A DNA stretch of 64,000 nucleotides, taken from assembly GCA_051881075.1 (NCBI GenBank), contig JBJEPE010000092.1, forward strand, positions 62,001-126,000, written 5' to 3'. Positions 9,846 through 18,634 of the stretch are shown piece after piece. The DNA is from RUG14223 sp051881075 (lineage in GTDB: Bacteria > Bacillota > Clostridia > Oscillospirales > Acutalibacteraceae). The number at the start of each line of letters is the position of its first letter. Positions within the stretch are counted from its first letter, which is position 1. The translations under genes were made by a program, and so were the position numbers. Under the pieces are notes generated by a model. That model did not search any database. It had not been told where the DNA came from and saw nothing but the letters and a program-made list of their open reading frames with translations.

Positions 9846-10721
9846 CTATTCTATTGTCATAAAGTAATGTACTTGCGGATAATATTCTGCCGAATCATGT
9901 TCTTCTTCCGATATTTCCACTTTGTCAATCTTGATCATCCCGATAGACTGCATCATCTCAACCATAGTCCAAACATCGTTAAATTGTGGTTCATATTCTG
10001 GATTCAGAATCACTATTTTGCGAGCAATACTATATGAAGATAAATCAGGATCTACATCTTCCCAGTCATTAAGTATTTTTACCAATTCTTTTACCAACGG
10101 CGAATTTCTTACCGCATCAGAATAAGAAAAGGTCTGAAGAGTATTCCTATCAAATTTAATTTTCACTTCTCTACCAATAGGTTCTCCCCAAAAACTCAAA
10201 AGATCATAGTCCTCTAGTATTTTATAAAACTTAACCATCAAATTGTGCAAAGAACAGAAATCCGTCTCCGAAAGAAAACTGTTTTGACGAATAAGAAAAT
10301 GTGTCTCATTGTTTCTCAAGTTTTGCAGAATTACTAATTCGTCTCTTAGTGTATCTGTTTGAGAAAGGCTTTTATTGAGTATTTTTTTATGTTGATCGAT
10401 TAGTTTTGAAAATTCAATGGTTCTAAATCTCTGCAATTTTTCTACGGAAAGATTGTCAAAAAAGACATTTAGATTTTCCGCTTTCATATAGTCTAATGCA
10501 AGTTGCGCATCATTAGTATCTTTAATTTCATAGATTTTTGCAACATTATGATTTCCTACATCTAGCATAATTTGTTTTAAGAAAAGTTCTATCGCATTAT
10601 GTAGTGACGATACAAAACTTTTTTGGTATTGAAGTGTACCTTTACCATTCAAGATGTCTTTACAGTAACCAACTGCCGAAATCCACGCTTCATATGCGTT
10701 TTCCAACAGAATTCTTTTCAT
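9846..10721 (-). CDS. HEPN-like protein of unknown function, coupled to a Fic gene
   Basis: A 291-residue protein with no close family that I can name. The N-terminal 150 residues look helical and contain AIELFLKQIML (43-53), resembling the first HEPN helix. R136-NNET-H141 fits the HEPN ribonuclease pattern R-(polar)-x(3-5)-H. The C-terminal half (residues about 200-291) looks like a small mixed domain with no recognised motif. The start is supported by AAAGGAGAAGAG, and the gene lies 18 bases behind the Fic gene in the same orientation, so the two are very likely one operon. HEPN proteins are often RNases or antitoxin-paired toxins; here the assignment rests on a short motif and gene context only. 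Confidence 0.55.
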   Translation of the reverse strand: MKRILLENAYEAWISAVGYCKDILNGKGTLQYQKSFVSSLHNAIELFLKQIMLDVGNHNVAKIYEIKDTNDAQLALDYMKAENLNVFFDNLSVEKLQRFRTIEFSKLIDQHKKILNKSLSQTDTLRDELVILQNLRNNETHFLIRQNSFLSETDFCSLHNLMVKFYKILEDYDLLSFWGEPIGREVKIKFDRNTLQTFSYSDAVRNSPLVKELVKILNDWEDVDPDLSSYSIARKIVILNPEYEPQFNDVWTMVEMMQSIGMIKIDKVEISEEEHDSAEYYPQVHYFMTIE

Positions 10722-10739
10722 GTTTAATCTCTTCTCCTT

Positions 10740-11786
10740 TTATGCCTTAATATACCGTGTCGACCTACCCTGACCGATTCGGCTAATGGAACCTTCTTTC
10801 ACCATTGCACCCAACACAGCCTCCACCGTTGTAGGACTGACATCCGGCAAAATTCTGCATATCTCCGCCTTAGTAATGGGTGTAAGGCTGTTCAAAACAG
10901 TTGCCTCTATTCGTGCCTTTTTGGTAATCTTCTTTCCGTTTACTACTGCGAACCGTTTGTCCAGTTCTTTATAACACATATACAAAGTTGTTAGGAAGTT
11001 TTCAATGAATGGGAAGTAAGAATTTTCATTTGTCTCCCAACCCTCAGATGACTGCCGCAAAGCTTCATAATACCATGCCTTATATTTATTTATCTGCTCC
11101 TCAAAAGAAACATATTTTCCTGCGTCATAGCCGTTTTTATACAGCAAGAGCAGAGAAAGCAGACGGGACATTCTTCCGTTGCCGTCCCTAAACGGATGAA
11201 TACAGAGAAAATCCAGAATAACACAGGGAATTAACAAAAGCTGATTGATACCTGCATCATTTCTTGCATCCATATATGCGAGTTCCAACTGTTCCATGGC
11301 TTGCTTCGTTTCTGCGGCCGGTGTCGGGCGAAATCTAACTCGCCTGTTTCCGTCTGCGTCAACTTCCAGAATTACATTATCGTCTGTTTTGTATTGCCCA
11401 CCGTATTCGTATCCGGCAATTGACATCATCATCTCGTGCAGGCGCAGAATATTTGCTTCCGTAACATCAATGTAGTCATATCCCAAATGTATTGCATTCA
11501 AAGCATCTCTGTATCCTGCAATCTCTGCCTCGTTATGATTAAGCGGTGCACTGTTCTGATTGACAATCGCCGCAATACGCTCATCGCTTGTTATAATTCC
11601 CTCAATGGCATTGGAGCTTTTAACGGACTGAATTTTTGCCACAGCCTCCAATTCCGTGAAAACTGCCTGATGCTCTTCTTTACGAACACCAGCCATGGTT
11701 TTTAGCGATGAAATATTTGAAGTCAAGTTCACAAGATTTGCAGGCAACAAACCGTTATTCAAAAAAGAATAATCAAATTTTCTCAT
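10740..11786 (-). CDS. Fic-family protein (AMPylase-type) with N-terminal inhibitory motif and C-terminal winged helix
   Basis: About 348 residues. The Fic core is complete: HPFRDGNGRMSR at residues 197-208, matching HxFx(D/E)GNGRxxR, so the enzyme should transfer a nucleotide moiety (usually AMP) to a hydroxyl on a target protein. The inhibitory motif (S/T)xxxE(G/N) is present at residues 58-63 (SNAIEG, Glu62) ahead of the core, making this a class II Fic protein with its own autoinhibitory helix. The C-terminus (residues about 280-348) looks like a winged helix (ITKAEICRILPDVSPTTVEA), common in regulatory Fic proteins. ATG at 11786 has GAAAGGA at good spacing; the open frame could start at 11807. 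It is the first gene of a two-gene unit with the HEPN-like gene. Confidence 0.88.
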   Translation of the reverse strand: MRKFDYSFLNNGLLPANLVNLTSNISSLKTMAGVRKEEHQAVFTELEAVAKIQSVKSSNAIEGIITSDERIAAIVNQNSAPLNHNEAEIAGYRDALNAIHLGYDYIDVTEANILRLHEMMMSIAGYEYGGQYKTDDNVILEVDADGNRRVRFRPTPAAETKQAMEQLELAYMDARNDAGINQLLLIPCVILDFLCIHPFRDGNGRMSRLLSLLLLYKNGYDAGKYVSFEEQINKYKAWYYEALRQSSEGWETNENSYFPFIENFLTTLYMCYKELDKRFAVVNGKKITKKARIEATVLNSLTPITKAEICRILPDVSPTTVEAVLGAMVKEGSISRIGQGRSTRYIKA

Positions 11787-11809
11787 ATAGACCAGTCCTT
11801 TCTTCATAT

Positions 11810-11838
11810 ATTTTAGCTTTTTATATGCAGAAAGTCAA
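11810..11838 (-). promoter_or_regulatory. Promoter of the Fic/HEPN-like operon with repeated TGCA-type boxes
   Basis: On the minus strand, TTGACT (11833-11838) is separated by 17 bases from TAAAAT (11810-11815). The motif TTTCTGCA(T/C)AT occurs inside the spacer region and again upstream near 11875-11888. An inverted-looking ACTGCATATAT lies between them. This layout would suit autoregulation, possibly by the winged-helix end of the Fic protein, but that is inference. The rest of the 11839-12028 interval shows no gene. Confidence 0.55.
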
Positions 11839-12028
11839 TATTGTAGAAATGATTACTGCATATATTTATATAAATTATGTGCAGAAAGCAAAACGTTTAT
11901 TTATATAGCATTGATTTTATAAGAAGGAGCATACCATTTTAAAACATAAGAGTCTTTTTTGTAAAAGCAAAAACGAGGCTATCAAATTAACAGCAACAAA
12001 AGGAAATTGAGTATTTACAATTAAACAC

Positions 12029-12087
12029 TTGCAAGGCAATCTGATTGTCTATATAATATATATGTAATAATTTACACGCAATCAGAT
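12029..12087 (+). promoter_or_regulatory. Flavin reductase promoter overlapped by a 9-bp inverted repeat
   Basis: TTGCAA (12029-12034), a 17-base spacer and a perfect TATAAT (12052-12057) form a strong promoter. ATCTGATTG (12039-12047) in the spacer and its exact complement CAATCAGAT (12079-12087) flank the -10 box with centres 40 bp apart. This is a plausible operator for a dimeric repressor or a loop of two half-sites. Confidence 0.6.
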
Positions 12088-12139
12088 AATATATAATATA
12101 ATGTAAAAGTACAATGAACTACAGAAAGGAACCGATTAA

Positions 12140-12646
12140 ATGAAAAGCTTTAAAGAGATAGCTTGTACAGAGCTTAACGACAATATTTTTAAAATGATAG
12201 GCAAGGATTGGATGCTTGTTACCGCAGGTGACAAAGAAAACTACAACACCATGACCGCATCTTGGGGCGGTGCAGGCGTACTATGGAATAAGAATGTTGC
12301 CGTATGTTATATAAGACCGCAACGTTATACGTTTGAATTTATAGAAAAATCCGATTATTTTTCTCTGGCATTTTTCGGCGGAGAATATAAAAATGAGCTT
12401 GGTTTATGCGGCTCTAAGTCCGGCAGAGATATAGATAAGGCTGAAGCCTGCGGATTTACTCCCTGCTTTGATGAGTCTGCCCCATACTTTAAACAAGCAA
12501 GCACGGTGCTTATTTGCCGCAAACTGTATGCTCAGGATTTTAACAAAGAAAGCTTTATTGATAAAGAGCTTCTCAGCAATTATGAAAACGGAGATTACCA
12601 TAGAATGTATGTAGGCGAAATAGTTAAGGTACTGTGCGCCGAATAA
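12140..12646 (+). CDS. Flavin reductase-like FMN-binding protein
   Basis: A 168-residue protein of the flavin reductase-like split-barrel superfamily. The typical block WMLVTAGDKENYNTMTASW, followed by VAVCYIRPQRYTFEFIEKS and FSLAFF, matches FMN-binding NAD(P)H:flavin reductases such as PF01613 members. It probably supplies reduced flavin or acts as a small redox or oxygen-scavenging protein in the cytoplasm; the partner is unknown. Start supported by AGAAAGGAACCG. Followed after 18 bases by an SDR gene, likely co-transcribed from the promoter at 12029-12057. Confidence 0.85.
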   Translation: MKSFKEIACTELNDNIFKMIGKDWMLVTAGDKENYNTMTASWGGAGVLWNKNVAVCYIRPQRYTFEFIEKSDYFSLAFFGGEYKNELGLCGSKSGRDIDKAEACGFTPCFDESAPYFKQASTVLICRKLYAQDFNKESFIDKELLSNYENGDYHRMYVGEIVKVLCAE

Positions 12647-12664
12647 ATCAAAAGGAATGATAAA

Positions 12665-13402
12665 ATGCAGAAAACCGTATTGGTAACAGGAGCCTCAAAC
12701 GGTATAGGCAAGGCTATAGCGCTTGCATTTGGCAGGCTTAAGTATAATGTTGCCGTTAATTACAATAAGTCGGAACAAAGCGCAGCCGAGGTAGTCCGTG
12801 TCATAAATGCAGACGGCGGCAGAGCCATCGGCATTAAGGCGGATGTATCGTCGGTTAATCAGGTAAAGAGTATGATAGGCGAGGTAAAAGCAAGCTTTGG
12901 AGATATAGATATACTTGTAAACAATGCAGGCATAGCATATCAGGGACTTGTAACCGATATGACGGACGAACAGTACCGCAATGTAATGTCCACAAACTTT
13001 GACAGCGTTTTTTACTGTTGCCGTGAGGTACTGCCCATGATGATAAAACATCACAGCGGCAGAATAATAAATATAGCCTCTGTTTGGGGCGAATGCGGTG
13101 CATCGTGTGAGGTTGTCTACTCCGCATCCAAGGCAGCTGTTATAGGCTTTACCAAAGCTTTGGCTCAGGAGGTAGGCCCGTGTGATATTACTGTAAACTG
13201 TGTATCGCCGGGAATAATAGACACTAAGATGAATGACATAATAGACAAAGATATACTCCGTCAGCTTGCGGATGAATTACCGCTCGGCAGAGTAGGGCTT
13301 GCGCATGAGGTCGCTGATGCTGTGCTGTTTCTCGCCTCTGACAGTGCCTCATATATTACGGGTCAGACATTATCGGTGAACGGCGGAGAGTATTGCAGAT
13401 AG
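12665..13402 (+). CDS. Short-chain dehydrogenase/reductase, probably EF-P 5-aminopentanone reductase (YmfI type)
   Basis: A 245-residue classical SDR. The NAD(P)-binding motif TGASNGIG is at 8-15, NNAG at 86-89, and the catalytic residues are Ser139, Tyr152 and Lys156 (YSASK). The C-terminus has SPGIIDTKMN and ITGQTLSVNGG. FabG-type enzymes reduce 3-oxoacyl-ACP, but the block IASVWGECGASCEVVYSASK, with GASCEV before the active Tyr, resembles YmfI reductases. These finish the 5-aminopentanol modification of elongation factor P in Bacillus. I favour YmfI-like, with FabG-like as the alternative. Ribosome binding site AAAGGAATG. Confidence 0.85.
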   Translation: MQKTVLVTGASNGIGKAIALAFGRLKYNVAVNYNKSEQSAAEVVRVINADGGRAIGIKADVSSVNQVKSMIGEVKASFGDIDILVNNAGIAYQGLVTDMTDEQYRNVMSTNFDSVFYCCREVLPMMIKHHSGRIINIASVWGECGASCEVVYSASKAAVIGFTKALAQEVGPCDITVNCVSPGIIDTKMNDIIDKDILRQLADELPLGRVGLAHEVADAVLFLASDSASYITGQTLSVNGGEYCR

Positions 13403-13450
13403 TCTATATAAATGCGCCGTAAATCTTAGCATAGTATTGGTTTAAATCTA

Positions 13451-13479
13451 TTGAAATTTGGTATTTAATAAGTTATAAT
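13451..13479 (+). promoter_or_regulatory. Promoter for the 13589-17089 gene cluster
   Basis: TTGAAA (13451-13456), a 17-base spacer and a perfect TATAAT (13474-13479), about 100 bases ahead of the first gene of the cluster. Confidence 0.6.
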
Positions 13480-13588
13480 TTAGATGTATATAATATCATT
13501 GAACAGCTATCATCTTACAGCATATGTTCCGTGTGAATTAACGCTTTTTAACAGCTGTTACTGCAATGAGCTTTGAAAGGAAATAAAC

Positions 13589-14281
13589 ATGAATACAGAG
13601 ATTATATATTCTAAAAATTTGCTTGATTATTCGCATACCATAGCAAGGTCACTTTTTGAGAGCGTCACATATCCGTGGGAGGCACTTAACGGCTTATCCG
13701 ATTATATTATAGCGCTTGGCAATACATTAGATCCGAACGTTTATGATAAAATAGATGATGATATATGGGTTGCCAAGTCAGCAAAGGTAGCCCCTACCGC
13801 ATATCTTCACGGTCCGCTTATAATCTGTGAAAATGCAGAGATCAGACATTGCGCATTTATACGTGGGTGTGCTATAGTCGGCGCAAACGCTGTAGTAGGT
13901 AATTCTACCGAGCTTAAAGGCTCAATCCTTTTTGATAATGTGCAGGCACCACACTATAACTACGTAGGTGACTCTATACTTGGATATAAGTCACATATGG
14001 GTGCAGGCTCAATCACATCAAACCTGAAATCAGATAAAACCGTAGTTAGAATATCCATTAACGGCGAAAGAGTAGACACAGGCCGAAAGAAGCTTGGCGC
14101 AATACTCGGTGATATGGTAGAGGTAGGCTGTAACAGCGTGCTTAATCCCGGCACTATAGTAGGCAGTAATACAAACATATATCCGCTATCTATGGTAAGA
14201 GGATATATTCCGCAAAACAGCATTTACAAGAGTAAGGGCGAGATTTGCAAAAAGCTGAATATAGCGCCGCAAGGAGAATAG
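13589..14281 (+). CDS. Left-handed beta-helix protein, nucleotidyltransferase/acyltransferase-like
   Basis: A 230-residue protein whose middle and C-terminal parts show hexapeptide-repeat periodicity (IWVAKSAKVAPTAYLHGPLII, AEIRHCAFIRGCAIVGANAVVGN, MVEVGCNSVLNPGTIVGSNTNIYP), so it folds as a left-handed beta helix. Homologues in Clostridia are often labelled UDP-N-acetylglucosamine pyrophosphorylase-like because they resemble the GlmU C-terminal domain, but no nucleotidyltransferase GxGTRM loop is present. A sugar- or metabolite-related acyltransferase is the more cautious call. Ribosome binding site GAAAGGAAA. It ends one base before the methyltransferase gene. Confidence 0.8.
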   Translation: MNTEIIYSKNLLDYSHTIARSLFESVTYPWEALNGLSDYIIALGNTLDPNVYDKIDDDIWVAKSAKVAPTAYLHGPLIICENAEIRHCAFIRGCAIVGANAVVGNSTELKGSILFDNVQAPHYNYVGDSILGYKSHMGAGSITSNLKSDKTVVRISINGERVDTGRKKLGAILGDMVEVGCNSVLNPGTIVGSNTNIYPLSMVRGYIPQNSIYKSKGEICKKLNIAPQGE

Positions 14282-14282
14282 C

Positions 14283-15038
14283 ATGATAGAACGTAAAGAA
14301 CCGCTCGGAAACGGGGTCTATGTACTGGTAACGGACGAACACCACTTTTCTACCGATACCATATTGCTTGCCAACTTTGCACAGCCCAGAAAGTACGAAA
14401 GAGCAGTAGAGCTTGGCAGTGGTTGCGGTACCATTAGCCTTATATGGGCACGTGACGGTTTACCGCTACATACTAAAGCCGTTGAGATACAGCATAATGC
14501 GTGCGTGCTTATGGCACGGTCAGTTGAAATGAACAATCTTGGCGACAAAATAGAAGTTATAAATGCAGACTTACGTAATCTTAAGGGTGTTGTTCCCTTT
14601 GCCGAAAATGACCTCGTGGTATGCAATCCGCCGTATAAGATATCGGGTGGAGGAATAGTAAATCCAAATGAATCTCATAAGCTTGCACGGCATGAATATA
14701 CCTGCACAAATGACGATGTTATAGAAGCGGCGGCGGCACTTTTACGCTTTGGCGGCAGGTTTTGCCTATGTCAAAGGCCTGAACGCTTAGCCGACATTAT
14801 AATATCTATGCGTAAGCATGGCATAGAACCTAAACGCCTCAGATTTGTTCAGCAAAGATTATCCAAAGCACCCAAGTTATTTTTAATAGAGGGAAAAAAG
14901 GGCGCAAATCCCGGCGGATTAAATGTACTTAACACACTTTTTATTGAGGACGAAAGCGGAGATTTCTCTCAGGAAATGCGTGATATATACGGCATTTATA
15001 AAGAATCTGCCGAAAGAAACAGGGAGCTTAAAGCATGA
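14283..15038 (+). CDS. TrmN6-like tRNA adenine-N6 methyltransferase
   Basis: A 251-residue Rossmann-fold methyltransferase. SAM-binding motif I is ELGSGCG (45-49 core) and the N6-adenine signature is NPPY at 115-118. Overall length and the LLANF...RAVELGSGCGTISL start match the YfiC/TrmN6 family, which methylates adenine 37 in tRNA1(Val) in E. coli; the tRNA target here is not shown by sequence. The gene directly follows the beta-helix gene (one base gap) and overlaps rsmI by four bases (ATGA), a typical Firmicute neighbourhood. Confidence 0.88.
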   Translation: MIERKEPLGNGVYVLVTDEHHFSTDTILLANFAQPRKYERAVELGSGCGTISLIWARDGLPLHTKAVEIQHNACVLMARSVEMNNLGDKIEVINADLRNLKGVVPFAENDLVVCNPPYKISGGGIVNPNESHKLARHEYTCTNDDVIEAAAALLRFGGRFCLCQRPERLADIIISMRKHGIEPKRLRFVQQRLSKAPKLFLIEGKKGANPGGLNVLNTLFIEDESGDFSQEMRDIYGIYKESAERNRELKA

Positions 15039-15859
15039 GTTGTTTATACGTAGTAGGTACACCGATAGGCAATCTCGGAGATCTATCCCCAAGAGCAGTA
15101 GAAACACTTGAAAAGGTTGATTTCATCGCCGCTGAGGATACCAGAGTTACCTTGAAGTTACTTAATCATTTTAATATAAAAAAGCCGCTTATAAGCTATT
15201 ATGAGCACAATAAGCGTGAAAAGGGCGAAATAATCTGTAACAGAATACTCTCAGGAGAGAACTGTGCCATAGTAACGGATGCGGGTATGCCTTGTATATC
15301 CGACCCCGGTGAAGAGCTTGTGAAGCAATGCGCTGAGAGAGGCATTCAGGTTATTGCTGTCCCCGGCCCCAGTGCCGTAGTATCGGCATTGGCTATTTCA
15401 GGCTTATCTACAGGCAGGTTTACTTTTGAGGGCTTTTTGAGCATGAACAAAAAAAGCCGCTCTGAGCATCTTACATCGTTAAAGGACGAATATCGCACCA
15501 TGATATTCTATGAAGCCCCACATAAGGTAGGCTCAACCCTTATTGATATGCGTGACAATTTTGGCAGTGACCGACGTATATCTATAGTCCGTGAGCTTAC
15601 TAAGATACACGAAGAAGTCATCCGTACCACACTTGGCGATGCCGCAGAAAAGTATGCCGATGGCGGACTTAAGGGAGAGCTTGTACTGGTTATTGAGGGC
15701 GCAAAGCCAAAGGAGAAAACACAATACACCCTTGAAGATGCCATACAGATAGCCAAAGAGCTTATGCAAAACGGTTCATCCTGCTCAGAAAGTGCAAAGC
15801 AAGCGGCTGCAATTACTAAAATAAAAAAAGCAGATATATATAAAATGCTAAATTTATAA
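15035..15859 (+). CDS. rsmI: 16S rRNA (cytidine-1402-2'-O)-methyltransferase RsmI
   Basis: A 274-residue tetrapyrrole-methylase-fold protein with all RsmI landmarks: VVGTPIGNLGDLSPRA at the N-terminus, AAEDTRVTLKLL, TDAGMPCISDPGEELV and VPGPSAVVSALAISGL. It methylates the 2'-O of C1402 in the small-subunit decoding centre using SAM. A C-terminal extension (residues about 235-274) carries a helical segment as in other members. Start overlaps the stop of the TrmN6-like gene. Confidence 0.96.
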   Translation: MSCLYVVGTPIGNLGDLSPRAVETLEKVDFIAAEDTRVTLKLLNHFNIKKPLISYYEHNKREKGEIICNRILSGENCAIVTDAGMPCISDPGEELVKQCAERGIQVIAVPGPSAVVSALAISGLSTGRFTFEGFLSMNKKSRSEHLTSLKDEYRTMIFYEAPHKVGSTLIDMRDNFGSDRRISIVRELTKIHEEVIRTTLGDAAEKYADGGLKGELVLVIEGAKPKEKTQYTLEDAIQIAKELMQNGSSCSESAKQAAAITKIKKADIYKMLNL

Positions 15860-15883
15860 ATAAAATCAAAGAAGGAGAACATT

Positions 15884-17089
15884 ATGCAAAAATATCCACT
15901 TATGCCGGCAGACATATTACTGCCAAAAGATAACTTTGAAAAATGGGCGGTAATAGCCTGCGACCAGTACACCTCCGAACAGAAATATTGGGAGGAAACA
16001 GAGCGCATTGTCGGCTCTGCCCCGTCTACCCTCCGTATAACTCTGCCGGAAATATACTTGGACGATAATACGGATGAGCGTATAGCACGCATCAACAGTA
16101 CCATGAAGGAGTACTTAAGCTCTGATGTTTTTGAGGTTAATAAGGACGCCATGATATACGTTGAAAGAATGTCAAGCAACGGCAAGGTAAGACGTGGCAT
16201 AGTAGGTGTTATAGACCTTGAAGATTATGACTACAATAAGGGCAGTCATTCGCTCATAAGAGCCACAGAGCAAACAGTACTTGAAAGAATACCTCCACGT
16301 GTAAAGATTAGACGTGATGCGGCACTTGAATTACCTCACGTAATGCTTCTTGTTGATGACCCCAGTCTTACTGTAATCGAGCCTATCGCAAAGGTTAAGG
16401 ACTCACTCAAAAAAGCATATGATTTTGACCTTATGCAGGGCGGCGGACATATAACGGGCTACTTTACAAGCAGTGCGTTACAGCAGCAGATAGGCGAAGC
16501 CTTAAATGCAATAATCGCAGATAAGGACGACAAGCTTATGTTCGCTGTAGGCGACGGCAACCACTCTCTTGCAACAGCCAAAGAGTGTTACAACCTTACC
16601 AAATCGCCTGACGCACGCTATGCTTTGGTAGAGGTAGTAAACATACATGATGAATCAATAGAATTTGAGCCGATTTACAGAGTTCTCTTTAATGTTGATG
16701 CAGATAAATTTATTGATGAAGTAAAGGCCGCATTGGGTGAAGACTATAGCGGCAACGACGCACAGGTAATAGAATATGTATCTGCCGCAAAATCAGGCAA
16801 GATATCGGCTAAACCAAGCTCTAAGTTGCCCGTAGGTACATTGCAAGCCTTCCTCGATAAATACCTTGCCGAACACAAAGAGGTTAAAATCGACTATATC
16901 CACGGTGAAAGCGTTGTATATGACCTATGCAAGCAGGAGAACGTAGTAGGCTTTATATTTGAGGGTATGAAAAAGTCTGAGCTGTTCGACGCTATCAAGC
17001 ATGACGGTTCATTACCCAGAAAAACATTCAGTATGGGCAATGCCTGCGATAAGCGTTATTATATTGAGGCAAGAAAGATCAAAGATTAA
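15884..17089 (+). CDS. DUF1015 family protein
   Basis: A 401-residue protein with the family blocks YPLMPADILLPKDNFEKWAV, VGDGNHSLATAK (residues about 223-234) and the C-terminal MGNACDKRYYIE. DUF1015 proteins are widespread in Clostridia and are often annotated as uncharacterised, sometimes near serine or D-3-phosphoglycerate metabolism genes; the function is not established. It is probably the last gene of the 13589 transcript: ribosome binding site GAAGGAGAA, 24-base gap from rsmI, terminator 29 bases after the stop. Confidence 0.88.
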   Translation: MQKYPLMPADILLPKDNFEKWAVIACDQYTSEQKYWEETERIVGSAPSTLRITLPEIYLDDNTDERIARINSTMKEYLSSDVFEVNKDAMIYVERMSSNGKVRRGIVGVIDLEDYDYNKGSHSLIRATEQTVLERIPPRVKIRRDAALELPHVMLLVDDPSLTVIEPIAKVKDSLKKAYDFDLMQGGGHITGYFTSSALQQQIGEALNAIIADKDDKLMFAVGDGNHSLATAKECYNLTKSPDARYALVEVVNIHDESIEFEPIYRVLFNVDADKFIDEVKAALGEDYSGNDAQVIEYVSAAKSGKISAKPSSKLPVGTLQAFLDKYLAEHKEVKIDYIHGESVVYDLCKQENVVGFIFEGMKKSELFDAIKHDGSLPRKTFSMGNACDKRYYIEARKIKD

Positions 17090-17117
17090 TCATCGTCATT
17101 AATTTACACAAAAAGTT

Positions 17118-17156
17118 ATCCCACTGCAATTATTAAACGTTGCAGTGGGATTTTTT
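17118..17156. terminator. Bidirectional terminator between convergent genes
   Basis: A perfect stem, ATCCCACTGCAA with TTGCAGTGGGAT, is followed by TTTTTT on the plus strand and preceded by an A-rich stretch serving the minus-strand gene ending at 17168. Confidence 0.88.
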
Positions 17157-17167
17157 GCATTTTGACT

Positions 17168-18442
17168 TTATGACTTGAAAATATCAAAGTCCTTTACCTT
17201 AGGTCTTTTCTTCTTTTTACCTGAGTTGTCGGCATTGTTTTTCTTTGTATCCGATGACTTTTTATCTTTTGGCTTTGCTGTAGTATTGTTTTTGTTATTT
17301 GATTTTTTATTGTTTTGATTTTGCTTCTTTGTCTTATTATTGCCGTTATCTGCCCTAGTCTTGTTACGGCGTTCAATCTCGGCATTAATATCATCTATGC
17401 TTATATCAAACTGGGTATCATTATTGTCAATATAGGAATAGTCGAAATTATATATAAATTCATCGTCATCGCCATCATATCCCATACTGTTTTTACGTAT
17501 TTTCCTATACAGATCCTTGATAAGCTCACGAAGTGTTTTTTCTTTAACGGCGTACTTATCCTCAAGCTCATCCTCCATAGACATAAGCGTCTTAGTGTTC
17601 TTTCGGTACATCATAATCACTATAATTAGCGCAAGGGCAACGCCTATGATAAGTGCGATTATTACTATTACAATAATATATTGGTCGGTATTGTCTACAG
17701 CCTCAGGCTTTTCAGATACTTTAGAAAAATTAACACTTTTAAGTATCTGAGTTGCCATACTGTATTGCTCCGGTGTAAGATCCTCACCGGTAAAGGTGGT
17801 AAGGGTAATCGTTATCTGCATACCGTTGATTATAGTATAGCTTTGTGCGCCATAGTACTTTTTTCCGCTTTCATCATCATACTCTATACCAAGGTTAAAG
17901 AATATTGCCTGTGTATGTGCAGGGTGCGATACCGAATGGTAAAGTCCGGAGTTTGACAAAGAGTCCTTGACTGCCCTTAGCTGATCCTCCGTTAAGAGGT
18001 TAAAATCATATATTTCCTTACTTTCGCTGTCGGTGTGCATCTCAACGGTAAGCTCAAATGAGAAATCCTCCGGATACGCCATAAGATAGCAGTTAGCCTC
18101 TTTCATTTCCCGGATAGTTTCTTCATATGTTTTTTTAAGCTTTGAAAAAACCTCATCGGTTCGCTTGGTTTCTCTGGTTACGGTAAGCAGATCGCTGGGT
18201 ATATCCAAGCTCATATATAGTTTTTCAAATGTATAATTGTCCATATCAAAAACGGGTGGAACATATTCAGACTCGTAATCCGCACCCTCGCTTGATTGTT
18301 CTCCGCTGGCGTCATACGGTTGATTGTCCCCTTTCTCATCATATGAATACGCTTCAGATGCGTTAGCTACAGGCGCAGTATTAAACAGAAATAATATAGA
18401 AAGCATTAATACAAATGCAGTAAAAAGTCTATTCCTTTTCAT
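17168..18442 (-). CDS. Secreted/membrane-anchored protein with a Lys/Asn-rich cytoplasmic tail, unknown function
   Basis: About 424 residues; I do not recognise the family. The chosen ATG at 18442 gives a clean signal peptide (MKRNRLFTAFVLMLSILFLF then APVANASEA), with GGAG at suitable distance; the frame is open upstream to 18544. An extracytoplasmic domain of about 250 residues follows. Then comes one strong membrane helix (YIIVIVIIALIIGVALALII) and a cytoplasmic tail ending in a low-complexity stretch of Lys, Asn, Thr and Asp before VKDFDIFKS. The topology (exported domain, one TM, basic tail) suggests an envelope-stress or sensing role, but this is only inference. Confidence 0.75.
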   Translation of the reverse strand: MKRNRLFTAFVLMLSILFLFNTAPVANASEAYSYDEKGDNQPYDASGEQSSEGADYESEYVPPVFDMDNYTFEKLYMSLDIPSDLLTVTRETKRTDEVFSKLKKTYEETIREMKEANCYLMAYPEDFSFELTVEMHTDSESKEIYDFNLLTEDQLRAVKDSLSNSGLYHSVSHPAHTQAIFFNLGIEYDDESGKKYYGAQSYTIINGMQITITLTTFTGEDLTPEQYSMATQILKSVNFSKVSEKPEAVDNTDQYIIVIVIIALIIGVALALIIVIMMYRKNTKTLMSMEDELEDKYAVKEKTLRELIKDLYRKIRKNSMGYDGDDDEFIYNFDYSYIDNNDTQFDISIDDINAEIERRNKTRADNGNNKTKKQNQNNKKSNNKNNTTAKPKDKKSSDTKKNNADNSGKKKKRPKVKDFDIFKS

Positions 18443-18634
18443 TAAAGATAACTCCGTTTCAAGCAATATATATAAACTTGTGCCATTTGACACAAAAGTT
18501 GAAAAAATCAAAACATTGTGGTAAAATACAATATAAATGTACACATACTTATATTGTATAGGATTTTGACGAAAAAAGCAATATCTAATTGAATTGTATT
18601 TATAAATAAGAATTTAAAATTTAAGGTGATTTTT

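Noticed and set aside
12665..13402. FabG of fatty acid synthesis
   Set aside because: No fab genes are nearby, and the GASCEV block before the active-site Tyr fits YmfI-type reductases better; FabG is kept as an alternative only.
15508..16200. Long minus-strand frame (230 codons) across rsmI and the DUF1015 gene
   Set aside because: It spans two well-supported plus-strand genes, has no recognisable protein pattern and is rich in Ser/Ile as expected for an antisense shadow.
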